Part shown: positions 35,279-43,851 of the stretch, piece after piece | Layout of the letters: every line of letters starts with the position of its first letter | Numbering within the stretch: position 1 is the first letter of the stretch | Source of the DNA: an uncultured Clostridia bacterium | GTDB lineage: Bacteria; Bacillota; Clostridia; TANB77; CAG-508 | Direction: 5' to 3' | Length of the DNA stretch: 64,000 nt | NCBI GenBank assembly: GCA_944390285.1 | Contig: CALXPN010000003.1 | Location: 50,285-114,284, forward strand | Notes under the pieces: model-generated | Told to the model about the DNA's origin: nothing | Databases searched by the model: none | What the model saw: the letters and a program-made list of their open reading frames with translations, nothing else | Translations under genes and position numbers: made by a program

Positions 35279-37084
35279 TTACCAAATATCTTCTTCTGTT
35301 TTTTTCCTTTTTACATTACTTATTTTTCTTAATTTTTTGATTATATTTTTACCTTTTTCTTCTTTAGTTAAATCAAAATCTTCTATCTCATTTTCTTTTT
35401 TTCTTCTGTTTTTAACCATAGAAACTTCTAAATTCTCTTCTCCTTCTTCTTCCTCATATGGAATATTATCATCTTTAAATATAGATTCTTCGTCTTCAAA
35501 AATTCTATCTTCAATATTTTCTATATCATCAAAATCATCCTCATCCATATCCTCGATTAAAGTATTTGCATTTTCTTTCTTTTTTTCGTCTTCATTTTCT
35601 TTTTCTAAAAGTTCTCTTGTTACTTCTGCTACATCTACATCATGATATTTTTCACCAAAAATATCAAATTCTTCTTCAAATTTTTCTGTTTCTATTTCAT
35701 CTGCAACATCATCTATAATTTCGCTATAATCAGAATAATTTTTAAACTTATTCTCATCATCTTCCTCTAATCCATCATCTTCTATATCTAAACTTGAATC
35801 TATTTCAAAAGGAATTTTTGCTTTCTCAGATATTATTTCTTCTTCGATTGGTGCTATTTCATTCTGTTCTATAATTTCTTCTGGACTTTCATCATCTATT
35901 TCTTTTGGTAAATCAAATTCAGCTACATCTCTTTCAAAAACTTCTGATACAGTTTTATAGAAAATTGTATATATATTTTTTATTCCATCAATTCTCCAAT
36001 AATTAGAATTGATTAGTGTAGCAGTATTTAAATTAACACGATTTTTTTCTTTTTTAAATCTTTCTTCTTTTTCTTGAATATCTATTAAATAAGATTTATT
36101 GTATAATTCTTTATATGCTTTTTTAGTTGCTTTATTTGCAATTTCTCTTAATAGTAATTCAAATAAATTATCTATTTGTTTTATATCTGTTTCAAAATTT
36201 TCACATGCTTCTGTCATTAATCTATTATGTGACTTTCTGCCATGAATAACTGTCATTCTTTCATAATCTAGGAATTGAACTACATATTCTTTTACAGCTA
36301 ATAAAAAATCTACTTTTGCTTTTTCATTTCTAGCATATTTTTTATGTAATCCAACTTTTGCAACACCTGCATTTATATCTGTTAACAATTTATTCATTTT
36401 ATCATAAATTACTAAATAACTTGATACTAATTTTTTAGAATTTTCTATTGAAAATTTTGTTGCATTTTCCATAACTCCTTCATTAAAAGGAATTTTCTCG
36501 CCTTTTCCATTATCTTCTAATACTTCTATTATACTTTCAGAATCGTCAAATTTAGCAAATTTTTTTGCTTCTGCTATTCTATCTTGTGTTATACCTTCAA
36601 AATTTGTTTGAGATATTTCAAAAATTTCATTATAATCATTTTCTGCCATTTTTTTGTATCTTTTGCATTTTGAAAGTTCAAATCTTTTTTCATTATATTC
36701 AACTAATGCTTCTAATAATTCTTCTTTTTTAGCTTGCATTTCTTGATTATTTTTTTCTACATCTTCTTCAACTTTTTCAATTCCTTTTCTTGTGTCTTCT
36801 ACTTTTCCTTCTATATTATTAAAAAGTAAATTTCTATTATATTCTAGTTTTACAGCTCTTTGATATAGCTTTTCTTGTGCTGATTGTATTGCTCTAACTT
36901 TTTTTAGGCTTTTATTAAATTCTTGTGTTGCTGATAATTCTTTATTATAATTTATTTGAAATTTTTCTAGTTTTTCTACTAGATTACAATAATTATTAAA
37001 ATTATCACGCAAATTACATTTGTCTGAATAACCTAATAAATCGTCAAAATATCTTTCTAGTACAATCGCACTTCTTTCATACAT
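35279..37084 (-). CDS. Large coiled-coil protein with acidic C-terminal half
   Basis: I do not recognise a family. The 601 residues have no signal peptide or membrane segment. Residues about 25-390 are mostly helical with heptad-like stretches (KVEDTRKGIEKVEEDVEKN). Residues about 400-580 are highly acidic and low-complexity (EEDDENKF, DMDEDDFDDIENIEDR, YEEEEGEEN). The last 30 residues are basic (KNIIKKLRKISNVKRKK). This layout suggests a structural or scaffold protein with separate charge zones. ATG 37084 follows GGGAGG; a TTG six codons upstream overlaps that site. The class D sortase gene follows. Confidence 0.75.
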   Translation of the reverse strand: MYERSAIVLERYFDDLLGYSDKCNLRDNFNNYCNLVEKLEKFQINYNKELSATQEFNKSLKKVRAIQSAQEKLYQRAVKLEYNRNLLFNNIEGKVEDTRKGIEKVEEDVEKNNQEMQAKKEELLEALVEYNEKRFELSKCKRYKKMAENDYNEIFEISQTNFEGITQDRIAEAKKFAKFDDSESIIEVLEDNGKGEKIPFNEGVMENATKFSIENSKKLVSSYLVIYDKMNKLLTDINAGVAKVGLHKKYARNEKAKVDFLLAVKEYVVQFLDYERMTVIHGRKSHNRLMTEACENFETDIKQIDNLFELLLREIANKATKKAYKELYNKSYLIDIQEKEERFKKEKNRVNLNTATLINSNYWRIDGIKNIYTIFYKTVSEVFERDVAEFDLPKEIDDESPEEIIEQNEIAPIEEEIISEKAKIPFEIDSSLDIEDDGLEEDDENKFKNYSDYSEIIDDVADEIETEKFEEEFDIFGEKYHDVDVAEVTRELLEKENEDEKKKENANTLIEDMDEDDFDDIENIEDRIFEDEESIFKDDNIPYEEEEGEENLEVSMVKNRRKKENEIEDFDLTKEEKGKNIIKKLRKISNVKRKKTEEDIW

Positions 37085-37211
37085 AATAAAATTGCCTCCC
37101 AATAGTTAATATTTTTCATTATTATATAAAATTTTATCAAAAATGTCCATATAAAAAAAGAGTTTTTTCGACAATAAATTTTATATTATAAATTAGAATT
37201 TCTCGCAATCT

Positions 37212-37240
37212 TTGATTTTTCAAGGTTTATATGATATAAT
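37212..37240 (+). promoter_or_regulatory. Promoter of the 56-residue membrane peptide gene
   Basis: TTGATT (37212-37217), 17 bases, perfect TATAAT (37235-37240), about 50 bases ahead of the small gene. Confidence 0.7.
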
Positions 37241-37291
37241 ATATTTATGTAGCACATTTTTTTAGGAAAGAAAAGAAAAGGAGGATATGTA

Positions 37292-37462
37292 ATGCTGATG
37301 TTAATCCTTAAAATTGTTGTTGGGCTATTTTTTTGGATAATAGCAGTCTTATTTCTTTCATGGCTGTTTGAAAAGATGCGGGAGATATTCGAAGAATATC
37401 CCTTCATCAAATGGGGAATTATTATAGGTCTGATAATAATTTTCCTCATAGCCGTTCTCTGA
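37292..37462 (+). CDS. 56-residue two-helix membrane peptide
   Basis: ATG 37292 with a perfect AGGAGG seven bases upstream opens a frame MLMLILKIVVGLFFWIIAVL (helix 1), a charged turn SWLFEKMREIFEEYP, and IIIGLIIIFLIAVL (helix 2), ending at TGA 37462. By hand count it is about 34% G+C and uses CTG, CTC, CCC, CGG and GCC, unlike its neighbours. It has its own promoter and a strong terminator and lies alone between two unrelated genes. I know no family for it. It could be a small membrane regulator, a bacteriocin-like or toxin-like peptide, or a recent import. Confidence 0.65.
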   Translation: MLMLILKIVVGLFFWIIAVLFLSWLFEKMREIFEEYPFIKWGIIIGLIIIFLIAVL

Positions 37463-37466
37463 TCTT

Positions 37467-37484
37467 TAGGCAAACTTTTGCCTA
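37467..37484 (+). repeat. Short hairpin behind the membrane peptide gene
   Basis: TAGGCAAA-CT-TTTGCCTA, an 8-bp stem that starts five bases after the stop codon and precedes the main terminator. Confidence 0.5.
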
Positions 37485-37491
37485 TCTAATA

Positions 37492-37541
37492 AACACATTA
37501 TCATTTCTGTAAAAACAGAGAAGATAATGTGTTTTCTCTTT
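37492..37541 (+). terminator. Terminator of the membrane peptide gene
   Basis: AACACATTATC (37492-37502) pairs with GATAATGTGTT (37523-37533), with an inner TTCTGT/ACAGAG helix, followed by TTTTCTCTTT. Confidence 0.85.
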
Positions 37542-37603
37542 ACAAATATATGAATTTAGTTATATAATCTTTTCATAGTATCTTGAGAAATGGAGGGATG
37601 ACT

Positions 37604-39115
37604 ATGTTACTTAATAAATTAATTTCTAAAGTCGAAGTAATAAATAAAGTTGGTGATCTAAATTTAGATATAACTAATATACATTCAGACTCAAGAAAAA
37701 TTAAAGAAGGAGGTCTTTTTGTTGCTATTAATGGATTTTCTAAAAATGGTATAGAATTTATCCCAAATGCAATAAAAAACGGTGCAAAAGCAATAATTGT
37801 AGAACCAAATGTTGATTTAAATTCTCTAAATCTTTCTATACCTATAATTTCTGTAAAAAACACTAGAAAAGCTTTAGCTCAAGTTGCTTGTGAATTTTAT
37901 GATAATCCTTCAAAAAAATTGAAATTAATAGGTGTTACTGGAACTAAAGGAAAAACAACTACAACTTTTATGATTAAATCTATTTTGGAATCTCATGGAT
38001 TAAATGTTGGCTTAATAGGAAGTATTGCAGTTTATATTAATGAAGAAAAAATAGAAGATACAGACAGAACAACTCCTGAAAGTATCGAAATTCAAAAGCA
38101 TTTGGCAAACATGGTTAAAAATAATGTTGATGTTGCAATTATTGAAGTTTCTTCACAAGCTATGAAATTAGAAAGAGTTACAGGATGTGATTTTGATATA
38201 AGTCTTTTTACTAATCTATCTGAAGATCATATTAGTCCTAAAGAACATCCAAATATGGAAGATTACTTTAATTGTAAATTACAATTATTAAAAATTTCAA
38301 AACATGCTGTAATAAATAATGATGACAAAATTGTTAGAAACATCAAAAATCTTTTACCAGATAAAGATATAAAAACTTTTGCTATAGACAATAATGCAGA
38401 TTTTAAGGTAAATCCTAATTCTGTTGTTATTACAGATTCTTATATAGATTTTTCTGTTTTATATAAAGGAAAAGAAGAACGAATAGAAGCTTCTATACCA
38501 GGAAGATTTAGCATATATAATGCTACTGGCGCTATAGCTGTTAGCTCATATTTTAATGTTACAGCAGATGAAATAAGAAGTGCCTTAAAGGATTTGAAAG
38601 TTTTAGGAAGAAGTGAACTTGTTCCTAACAAGCTTGGTCTTACTATTTTAATAGATTATGCACATACTCCATCAAGTTTAGAAAGTATTTTAAAAGCTGT
38701 AAATAGTTATGCAAAAGGAAAAGTTATTTGTGCTTGGGGTGTTGGTGGAGATAGAGATGCTGCTAAGCGACCAATTATGGGTGAAATTTCTGGAAAATTA
38801 GCTGATTTTACAGTTTTAATGTCTGATCAAGTTCGTACAGAAGATCCTTTAAAAATATTAAAAGAAATTGAAGTTGGAATTATTCCTACAGGCAAACCTT
38901 ATAAAATTATTGTTGATAGAACAGAAGGTATAAAATATGCAATTTCAATAGCAAAACCTGGAGATATAATTGTTATTCCAGGACTTGGACATGATTTATA
39001 TCTAGAAAAAAATGGCGTAAAATATCCATATGATGAAAGAAAAGTAATAGCTAAATTAATAGATGAAATGATTGAAAAAGGAGAAAGAAAACCAATTAAT
39101 AATGATTTAAATTAA
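37604..39115 (+). CDS. MurE paralogue (Mur ligase with altered acceptor motif)
   Basis: A 503-residue Mur ligase clearly related to the MurE at 0.7-2.1 kb along its whole length: GVTGTKGKTTTTFM, TPESIEIQ, EDHISPKEHPNM, lysine in NCKLQ, DYAHTPSSLE. The residues that read out the added amino acid differ: DNPR is replaced by DQVR near residue 407, and GKGHE by GLGHD. The ligase core seems intact, so it probably attaches a different amine or acts on a different precursor. Start ATG 37604 follows GGAGG; the in-frame TTG at 37583 precedes it. It faces dapF and a PASTA PBP operon. Confidence 0.88.
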   Translation: MLLNKLISKVEVINKVGDLNLDITNIHSDSRKIKEGGLFVAINGFSKNGIEFIPNAIKNGAKAIIVEPNVDLNSLNLSIPIISVKNTRKALAQVACEFYDNPSKKLKLIGVTGTKGKTTTTFMIKSILESHGLNVGLIGSIAVYINEEKIEDTDRTTPESIEIQKHLANMVKNNVDVAIIEVSSQAMKLERVTGCDFDISLFTNLSEDHISPKEHPNMEDYFNCKLQLLKISKHAVINNDDKIVRNIKNLLPDKDIKTFAIDNNADFKVNPNSVVITDSYIDFSVLYKGKEERIEASIPGRFSIYNATGAIAVSSYFNVTADEIRSALKDLKVLGRSELVPNKLGLTILIDYAHTPSSLESILKAVNSYAKGKVICAWGVGGDRDAAKRPIMGEISGKLADFTVLMSDQVRTEDPLKILKEIEVGIIPTGKPYKIIVDRTEGIKYAISIAKPGDIIVIPGLGHDLYLEKNGVKYPYDERKVIAKLIDEMIEKGERKPINNDLN

Positions 39116-39135
39116 TTTTAGGGAAAATATATGAA

Positions 39136-39173
39136 AAAAATAAAGTGAGTATCAAATACCCACTTTATTTTTA
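39136..39173. terminator. Bidirectional terminator between the murE paralogue and dapF
   Basis: AAATAAAGTG and CACTTTATTT form a 10-bp stem extended by GTAT/ATAC, with T runs on both sides, between convergent genes. Confidence 0.88.
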
Positions 39174-39992
39174 TATTTCAATTCTTCCATCAAAAACAAA
39201 TTCAGCTGTCCCAATTAATTTTATATTACTATTATATTTAATCTTTAATTTCCCACCTAATAAATCCACTTTTACTTCACTTTTTGTAGATTTGTATTTA
39301 TTTGATATTACTACTGCTGCACATGCACCTGTACCACATGAATATGTTTCACCAACTCCTCTTTCCCATATTCTAACTCTTATTTCATTATCATCTACTA
39401 TTTGAACAAATTCTACATTTGTTCTATTTGGAAAATATTTATAATTTTCTATCAAACTTCCATATTTATTTATATCCAGATTTTCTAAATCATTTGTATA
39501 ACAAACAGCATGTGGGTTACCTATTGATACAGGATATACTTCTATTCCCTCTATATTTATGTATCCTTTTTTTATATTATTAAAAAACAAAACTGGTATT
39601 TTTTCTAATTCGAATATAGGTTTTCCCATATCTACTTCTATGTTTATTACTGTATCCCCTTCAACTTCTAAATTTATTTTTTTTATTCCACTTATTGTTT
39701 CAATTCCAAATTCCTTTTTATTTGTAAAATTTTTTTCAAAAACATATTTTGCAAAACATCTTATTCCATTTCCACACATCTCTGCTTCTGTACCATCTTT
39801 ATTAAATATTCTCATTTTAAATTCTGCAATGTTACTTTTTTCTATTATTAAAACTCCATCGGCCCCAACTCCAAAATGTCTATCACACAAAAATTCTGAT
39901 AAAAGTTTATAACTATATTCAAGTTTAGTATCTAAATAATTTATTATAATAAAATCATTTCCAGTTGCTTGCATTTTGCAAAAAGAAAACAT
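39171..39992 (-). CDS. dapF: Diaminopimelate epimerase
   Basis: Converts L,L- to meso-diaminopimelate, the amino acid MurE adds. The 273 residues show MQATGNDF near the start, the first catalytic cysteine in EMCGNGIRC, and the second in YSCGTGACA. GAGGTGATTGT precedes the ATG. Last gene of a minus-strand run HD protein, J-like protein, PASTA PBP, dapF. Confidence 0.96.
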   Translation of the reverse strand: MFSFCKMQATGNDFIIINYLDTKLEYSYKLLSEFLCDRHFGVGADGVLIIEKSNIAEFKMRIFNKDGTEAEMCGNGIRCFAKYVFEKNFTNKKEFGIETISGIKKINLEVEGDTVINIEVDMGKPIFELEKIPVLFFNNIKKGYINIEGIEVYPVSIGNPHAVCYTNDLENLDINKYGSLIENYKYFPNRTNVEFVQIVDDNEIRVRIWERGVGETYSCGTGACAAVVISNKYKSTKSEVKVDLLGGKLKIKYNSNIKLIGTAEFVFDGRIEI

Positions 39993-40045
39993 ACAATCAC
40001 CTCTTGGTTAATTGTATGTCTTCTTTTTTTATTTATTCAATAATT

Positions 40046-42316
40046 TTATTGTGCGTCAGTCAATTTTTCTTTTATAACTAAGTGAATTACACTGCCTTGT
40101 TCTACAGATGTTTCATATGTAGGTTCTTGTGAAACAACAACTCCTTCTGTTCCATCTAATTGTACATTCAAATTTTTAGCTCTTAATATGTTTATTGCTT
40201 GTTCAACAGGTTTTTCTTTCACATTAGGCACTTGAACTTGCAATCTTTCTTCTGTTTCTGAAGAATATAAACAAATTACTGAATTTTTAGATAATGAAAC
40301 ACCATATTTTGGCATTTGGTCTTGAACAATCAAACTTTGAGGATCTCCTGCTGCATTTGATATAACCTCAAATCCTAAATCTTGTAATGTTTTTGTTGCT
40401 TCACTCATTGTTTTTCCCTTAATATCAGGAACAGCAATCAAATTATTAGTATCAGTTTGTTCAGAAGATTCTGAATTTGTATTTGAAGTAATTCCTAAAT
40501 ATGGTAAAACTTCAGATAAAATTTGCCCTGCCACTGGTCCCGCTTGCTGACCACCTTGATGATGATTTTCGTCGTTTATTCCATAAAGAGCAACTAAAAC
40601 TACAACTTGTGTATTTTCTATTGGTGATATTGCTATAAATGAAGCAACATAACCTTCATCTTCATGACCTACTCTTGGTTCCGAAGTACCACTTTTCCCT
40701 CCTATTGAAAATCCTTCAACAGCTGCATGTCCACCAGTACCGTCTGTTACAACTGACTGCATCATTCCTTTTACTTCATCTGCTGTTTGTTTAGAAATTA
40801 CTTGTCTTATTTCTTCTGTTTCTATAACTTCTATACTATCTGTATCTGTATTTTCAATTTGTTTTACAATCTTAGGTTTTACTAAAACACCATCATTACA
40901 AATTGCTGAAACCGCTGATATTAATTGTAATGGAGATATTTCAAATCTCTGTCCAAATGAAGCAGTTGCAAGCTCAACAGGTCCAACTGAATCTAATGGT
41001 GTAAAACTTCCTTTATATGCTTTTGCAATATCACTTCCTACAGTTTCAAATAAGTTAAATGCCTGATAATATTTATATAAGGTTTGTGCTCCTATTCTTT
41101 CTCCTAATTGCATAAATGCTGGATTACATGAATTACATAAAGCTCCTCTTAATGATAAAGCTCCATGTGGTTCTTTTCTCCAACAACTAATCTGAATTGG
41201 CTCACCATTTTCTTCTGCCACAACATATGAACCTGTACATAAAAAGTCATTTTCAGTATCAGTTTCAACAATACCTTCTTCTAATCCAACTGCTGCATTT
41301 ATTAATTTAAATGTTGAACCAGGTTCATATGTATCAGATACAGCTTTATTTGTCCATAATTCTAATAATTTATTTGTTTTTTCTGTAGATTGTAATGCAT
41401 TCCATTCTTCTTCTGTTAATTTTGTTGGAATATAACTTGAAGGTGAATTTAAATTATAATCTGGATTTGTAGCCATTGCTAATATATCACCTGTTTGTGG
41501 GTTCATTATTATTACATTTCCACTATCTGCTGTTGGATTTTCTACCATTGCTTGCTCTAAATATCTCTCGGCAATAGATTGTATAGTTGCATCTATTGTT
41601 AAATATATATTACTTCCATTTTGAGATGCAACATATTGCTCGTCCTCATCTGATATAGCATTCCCATTAACATCTGTTGTAGTAACTACTTTTCCTGCAG
41701 TACCAGTTAATACATCATTCCACCTTTCTTCTAATCCTGTTTGTCCTGTATTATCTGTTCCACAAAATCCTATTAAATTAGAAGCTAATTCGTTATATGG
41801 ATAATATCTTTTAGAATCTTCATCTATATTAATTCCTGCTGAAATTCCTTTTTCTTTTATCCATTCATTTAATTTATCTATTTTATCTTTTTCAACTTTT
41901 TTTTCTATTACAATAACTGATTTTCCTGATTGTAATTCTTCCATCATTTCTTCATATGTAATATTAAAAATATTTGACATTCCCTCTGCTATTTCTTCAT
42001 CTGGAACAATATCATTATTTGCATATGTAACTTTTCCCGGATTTAATGAAACCGTATCTACAGCTATACTCTGTGCTAATATCTCTCCATTTGCATCATA
42101 TATTGTCCCTCTACTTGGACTTAGTATTTGATTTTTTACTTGTTGATTATATGCTTTTTCTGATAACTCTTTGCCTTCAACAAATTGTATAATCATTATA
42201 TGTCCTACAACAAATAAAAAACAAAAAGTTATTACAATTCCAAAAAATATTAATCTAATTTTTAACCAAATATCATCATTAATTTTCTTTTTTCCCTTAG
42301 CTATACTTATCACCAC
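40046..42316 (-). CDS. Class B penicillin-binding protein with two PASTA domains
   Basis: Second class B transpeptidase of the window, about 756 residues. Membrane segment at about 20-42; dimerisation domain; transpeptidase with STFK (about 334), SCN (about 395) and KSGT (about 540); two PASTA domains at about 625-690 and 691-752 (VPDIKGKTMSEA, VPNVKEKPVEQA). PASTA domains bind wall fragments or lipid II. The start is doubtful: two GTG codons at 42316-42311 look like part of a GGTGAT ribosome site, which would place initiation at an ATA a few bases on. The J-like gene ends six bases upstream. Confidence 0.93.
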   Translation of the reverse strand: MVISIAKGKKKINDDIWLKIRLIFFGIVITFCFLFVVGHIMIIQFVEGKELSEKAYNQQVKNQILSPSRGTIYDANGEILAQSIAVDTVSLNPGKVTYANNDIVPDEEIAEGMSNIFNITYEEMMEELQSGKSVIVIEKKVEKDKIDKLNEWIKEKGISAGINIDEDSKRYYPYNELASNLIGFCGTDNTGQTGLEERWNDVLTGTAGKVVTTTDVNGNAISDEDEQYVASQNGSNIYLTIDATIQSIAERYLEQAMVENPTADSGNVIIMNPQTGDILAMATNPDYNLNSPSSYIPTKLTEEEWNALQSTEKTNKLLELWTNKAVSDTYEPGSTFKLINAAVGLEEGIVETDTENDFLCTGSYVVAEENGEPIQISCWRKEPHGALSLRGALCNSCNPAFMQLGERIGAQTLYKYYQAFNLFETVGSDIAKAYKGSFTPLDSVGPVELATASFGQRFEISPLQLISAVSAICNDGVLVKPKIVKQIENTDTDSIEVIETEEIRQVISKQTADEVKGMMQSVVTDGTGGHAAVEGFSIGGKSGTSEPRVGHEDEGYVASFIAISPIENTQVVVLVALYGINDENHHQGGQQAGPVAGQILSEVLPYLGITSNTNSESSEQTDTNNLIAVPDIKGKTMSEATKTLQDLGFEVISNAAGDPQSLIVQDQMPKYGVSLSKNSVICLYSSETEERLQVQVPNVKEKPVEQAINILRAKNLNVQLDGTEGVVVSQEPTYETSVEQGSVIHLVIKEKLTDAQ

Positions 42317-42322
42317 TCTTTA

Positions 42323-43045
42323 CTACTTAAAAATACTAAAAATCGCGTTAAAAAATATTCTAAATAAATCTACTACAGATTTTATTATAAAATTTTCTTC
42401 ATAAATATTTTTTAGCAATTTATTTATTGGAGGAATATTCCATGCAATAAAACATACTACAATAGTTACAGTAATAATAATTACTGTATTTTTAATTTTT
42501 TTTAATGTCAATGGCTCTTTTGTTTTATAACCCATCTTCTTTAAATAATCATTATAAGCTTTATTATATGCTTGATTATATTCTTCTTCTACTTTTTGTG
42601 CTTTTTTTAAATTTCTTTCAAATTCCAGCTTAGCTGCTTTTTGTACATTCTTTTTTTCTTTTTTACTTAGTTCTACTTCATCTTCTTCAGGTTTTGAACT
42701 ATTAATTTCATCTACAGAATCAATATTATTGTCATCATCAGTTTTCAATTCATTATTAGAAATTTCTGGTTTTACTTTTTTTGTAGAAGTAGTTTCAACA
42801 TTTTTTATTAAATTTTCTGCCCTTTTTTTAGCTAAATCTTTATTATATTTTTCTCTTTTTTCATCATCCATTAAAATTTCATATGCTATTTTAAGTTTAT
42901 TTAATATTAATTCATTTTCTTTGTTTTCTTTTTCACTTAATACAGGATTTACTTTATATTCTAATACTAAATTATGATAAGCTCTTTCAATTTCTTCTTT
43001 TGAAGCATTTTCATCTACTTCTAAAAAATCATATATTGTAACCAT
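42323..43045 (-). CDS. Membrane protein with degenerate J domain
   Basis: A 240-residue protein. Residues 3-70 follow a DnaJ J domain (IYDFLEVDENASKEEIERAYH, then LNKLKIAYEILMDDEKREKYN), but where J domains have HPD, this one reads VNPVL, so it should not stimulate DnaK. Residues 75-170 are charged and partly coiled; 187-203 span the membrane; the last 35 form an amphipathic helix. It directly precedes the PASTA PBP gene. The context suggests a wall-synthesis accessory protein, but there is no known function. Confidence 0.75.
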   Translation of the reverse strand: MVTIYDFLEVDENASKEEIERAYHNLVLEYKVNPVLSEKENKENELILNKLKIAYEILMDDEKREKYNKDLAKKRAENLIKNVETTSTKKVKPEISNNELKTDDDNNIDSVDEINSSKPEEDEVELSKKEKKNVQKAAKLEFERNLKKAQKVEEEYNQAYNKAYNDYLKKMGYKTKEPLTLKKIKNTVIIITVTIVVCFIAWNIPPINKLLKNIYEENFIIKSVVDLFRIFFNAIFSIFK

Positions 43046-43125
43046 AATCCACCTTTTACTTTCTATTTATAAAATTATATCATTACACTATTTCTATATC
43101 AATACTAAAAATTATGTATATTAAA

Positions 43126-43695
43126 TTAAATATTATAAAAATATGTTGCTTCTAAATCTGCTTCATTAGTTAATAATGCTAAAGGATATTTTTTTAAAGC
43201 AAGCCCTAGAGAACCATATAATTCTTTAGGTTCGGAAAATCCCATGTGCCATCTTATACAATATTTTTCTTCACTTGTAAGCTTAATATATTCTGTTAAC
43301 ATCATAACACTTTTTTCACCATGACCATATGGTATGGTATCATCTACAGTATAATATGGTACTTTTTCCCATTCACCAAATTCATTTTTTGCATTTCTAT
43401 AATCAGTTTTATAATAATTAACTTTACAGATATCATGTAATAAACCTATTATTATTAAACTATCTTCTGAAGAATTTATTTCTATATTTGAATTTAATTT
43501 AACATATCTCACTTTATCACTAAGAATTTCATATACTTTCATACTATGTTCTAGTAAACCACCTTCAAAATTACCATGAAATCTTGTACTTGCTGGTGCT
43601 TTAAAAAAATCTGTTTTTGTTTCTATGAATTCTATTAACTTTTCCATACCTTCTCTATTTGTTGATTTTAATAATTCTATAAATTTTTCTTTCAT
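43126..43695 (-). CDS. HD-domain hydrolase
   Basis: A 189-residue HD-superfamily protein with histidine in LLEHSMKVYEIL, the HD pair in GLLHDICK, GHGEKS and RWHMGFS, the usual metal ligands. Such enzymes are metal-dependent phosphohydrolases of nucleotides; the substrate is unknown. The only ribosome site, GGAGG at 43729-43725, is 29 bases before the ATG, with a stem-loop between them (43703-43722). There is an in-frame stop 12 bases upstream of ATG, so no earlier start exists. It heads the J-like/PBP/dapF run. Confidence 0.85.
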   Translation of the reverse strand: MKEKFIELLKSTNREGMEKLIEFIETKTDFFKAPASTRFHGNFEGGLLEHSMKVYEILSDKVRYVKLNSNIEINSSEDSLIIIGLLHDICKVNYYKTDYRNAKNEFGEWEKVPYYTVDDTIPYGHGEKSVMMLTEYIKLTSEEKYCIRWHMGFSEPKELYGSLGLALKKYPLALLTNEADLEATYFYNI

Positions 43696-43702
43696 AATGC
43701 TT

Positions 43703-43729
43703 TCTAGTTAGTATATACTAGAATCCTCC
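43703..43729 (-). promoter_or_regulatory. Ribosome site separated from the HD-gene start by a stem-loop
   Basis: GGAGG (43729-43725), two bases, then TCTAGT-ATATACTA-ACTAGA (6-bp stem) and seven bases to ATG 43695. Folding shortens the spacing from 29 to nine bases. The loop contains the palindrome TAGTATATACTA on the DNA, which could also be a protein site. Confidence 0.55.
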
Positions 43730-43851
43730 TTTTTATTTTATAATATATAAATTTTACCATAACAAAATTTAAAAAACAAGATTTGAAACATTCTACATAA
43801 TATTAAATTTATTTTTAATATAAAATTTTAAATTAATTTGTACCTAAATTT

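Noticed and set aside
37186..37473. Minus-strand 95-codon frame over the small membrane peptide gene
   Set aside because: No ribosome site and no family features; the plus strand has AGGAGG, promoter and terminator for the 56-residue gene.
37573..37863. Minus-strand 96-codon frame at the start of the murE paralogue
   Set aside because: Shadow of a clear Mur ligase.
43709..43720. TAGTATATACTA palindrome as an insertion-element end or recombination site
   Set aside because: It lies between a ribosome site and a start codon, there is no partner copy or transposase, and the stem-loop reading explains it better.
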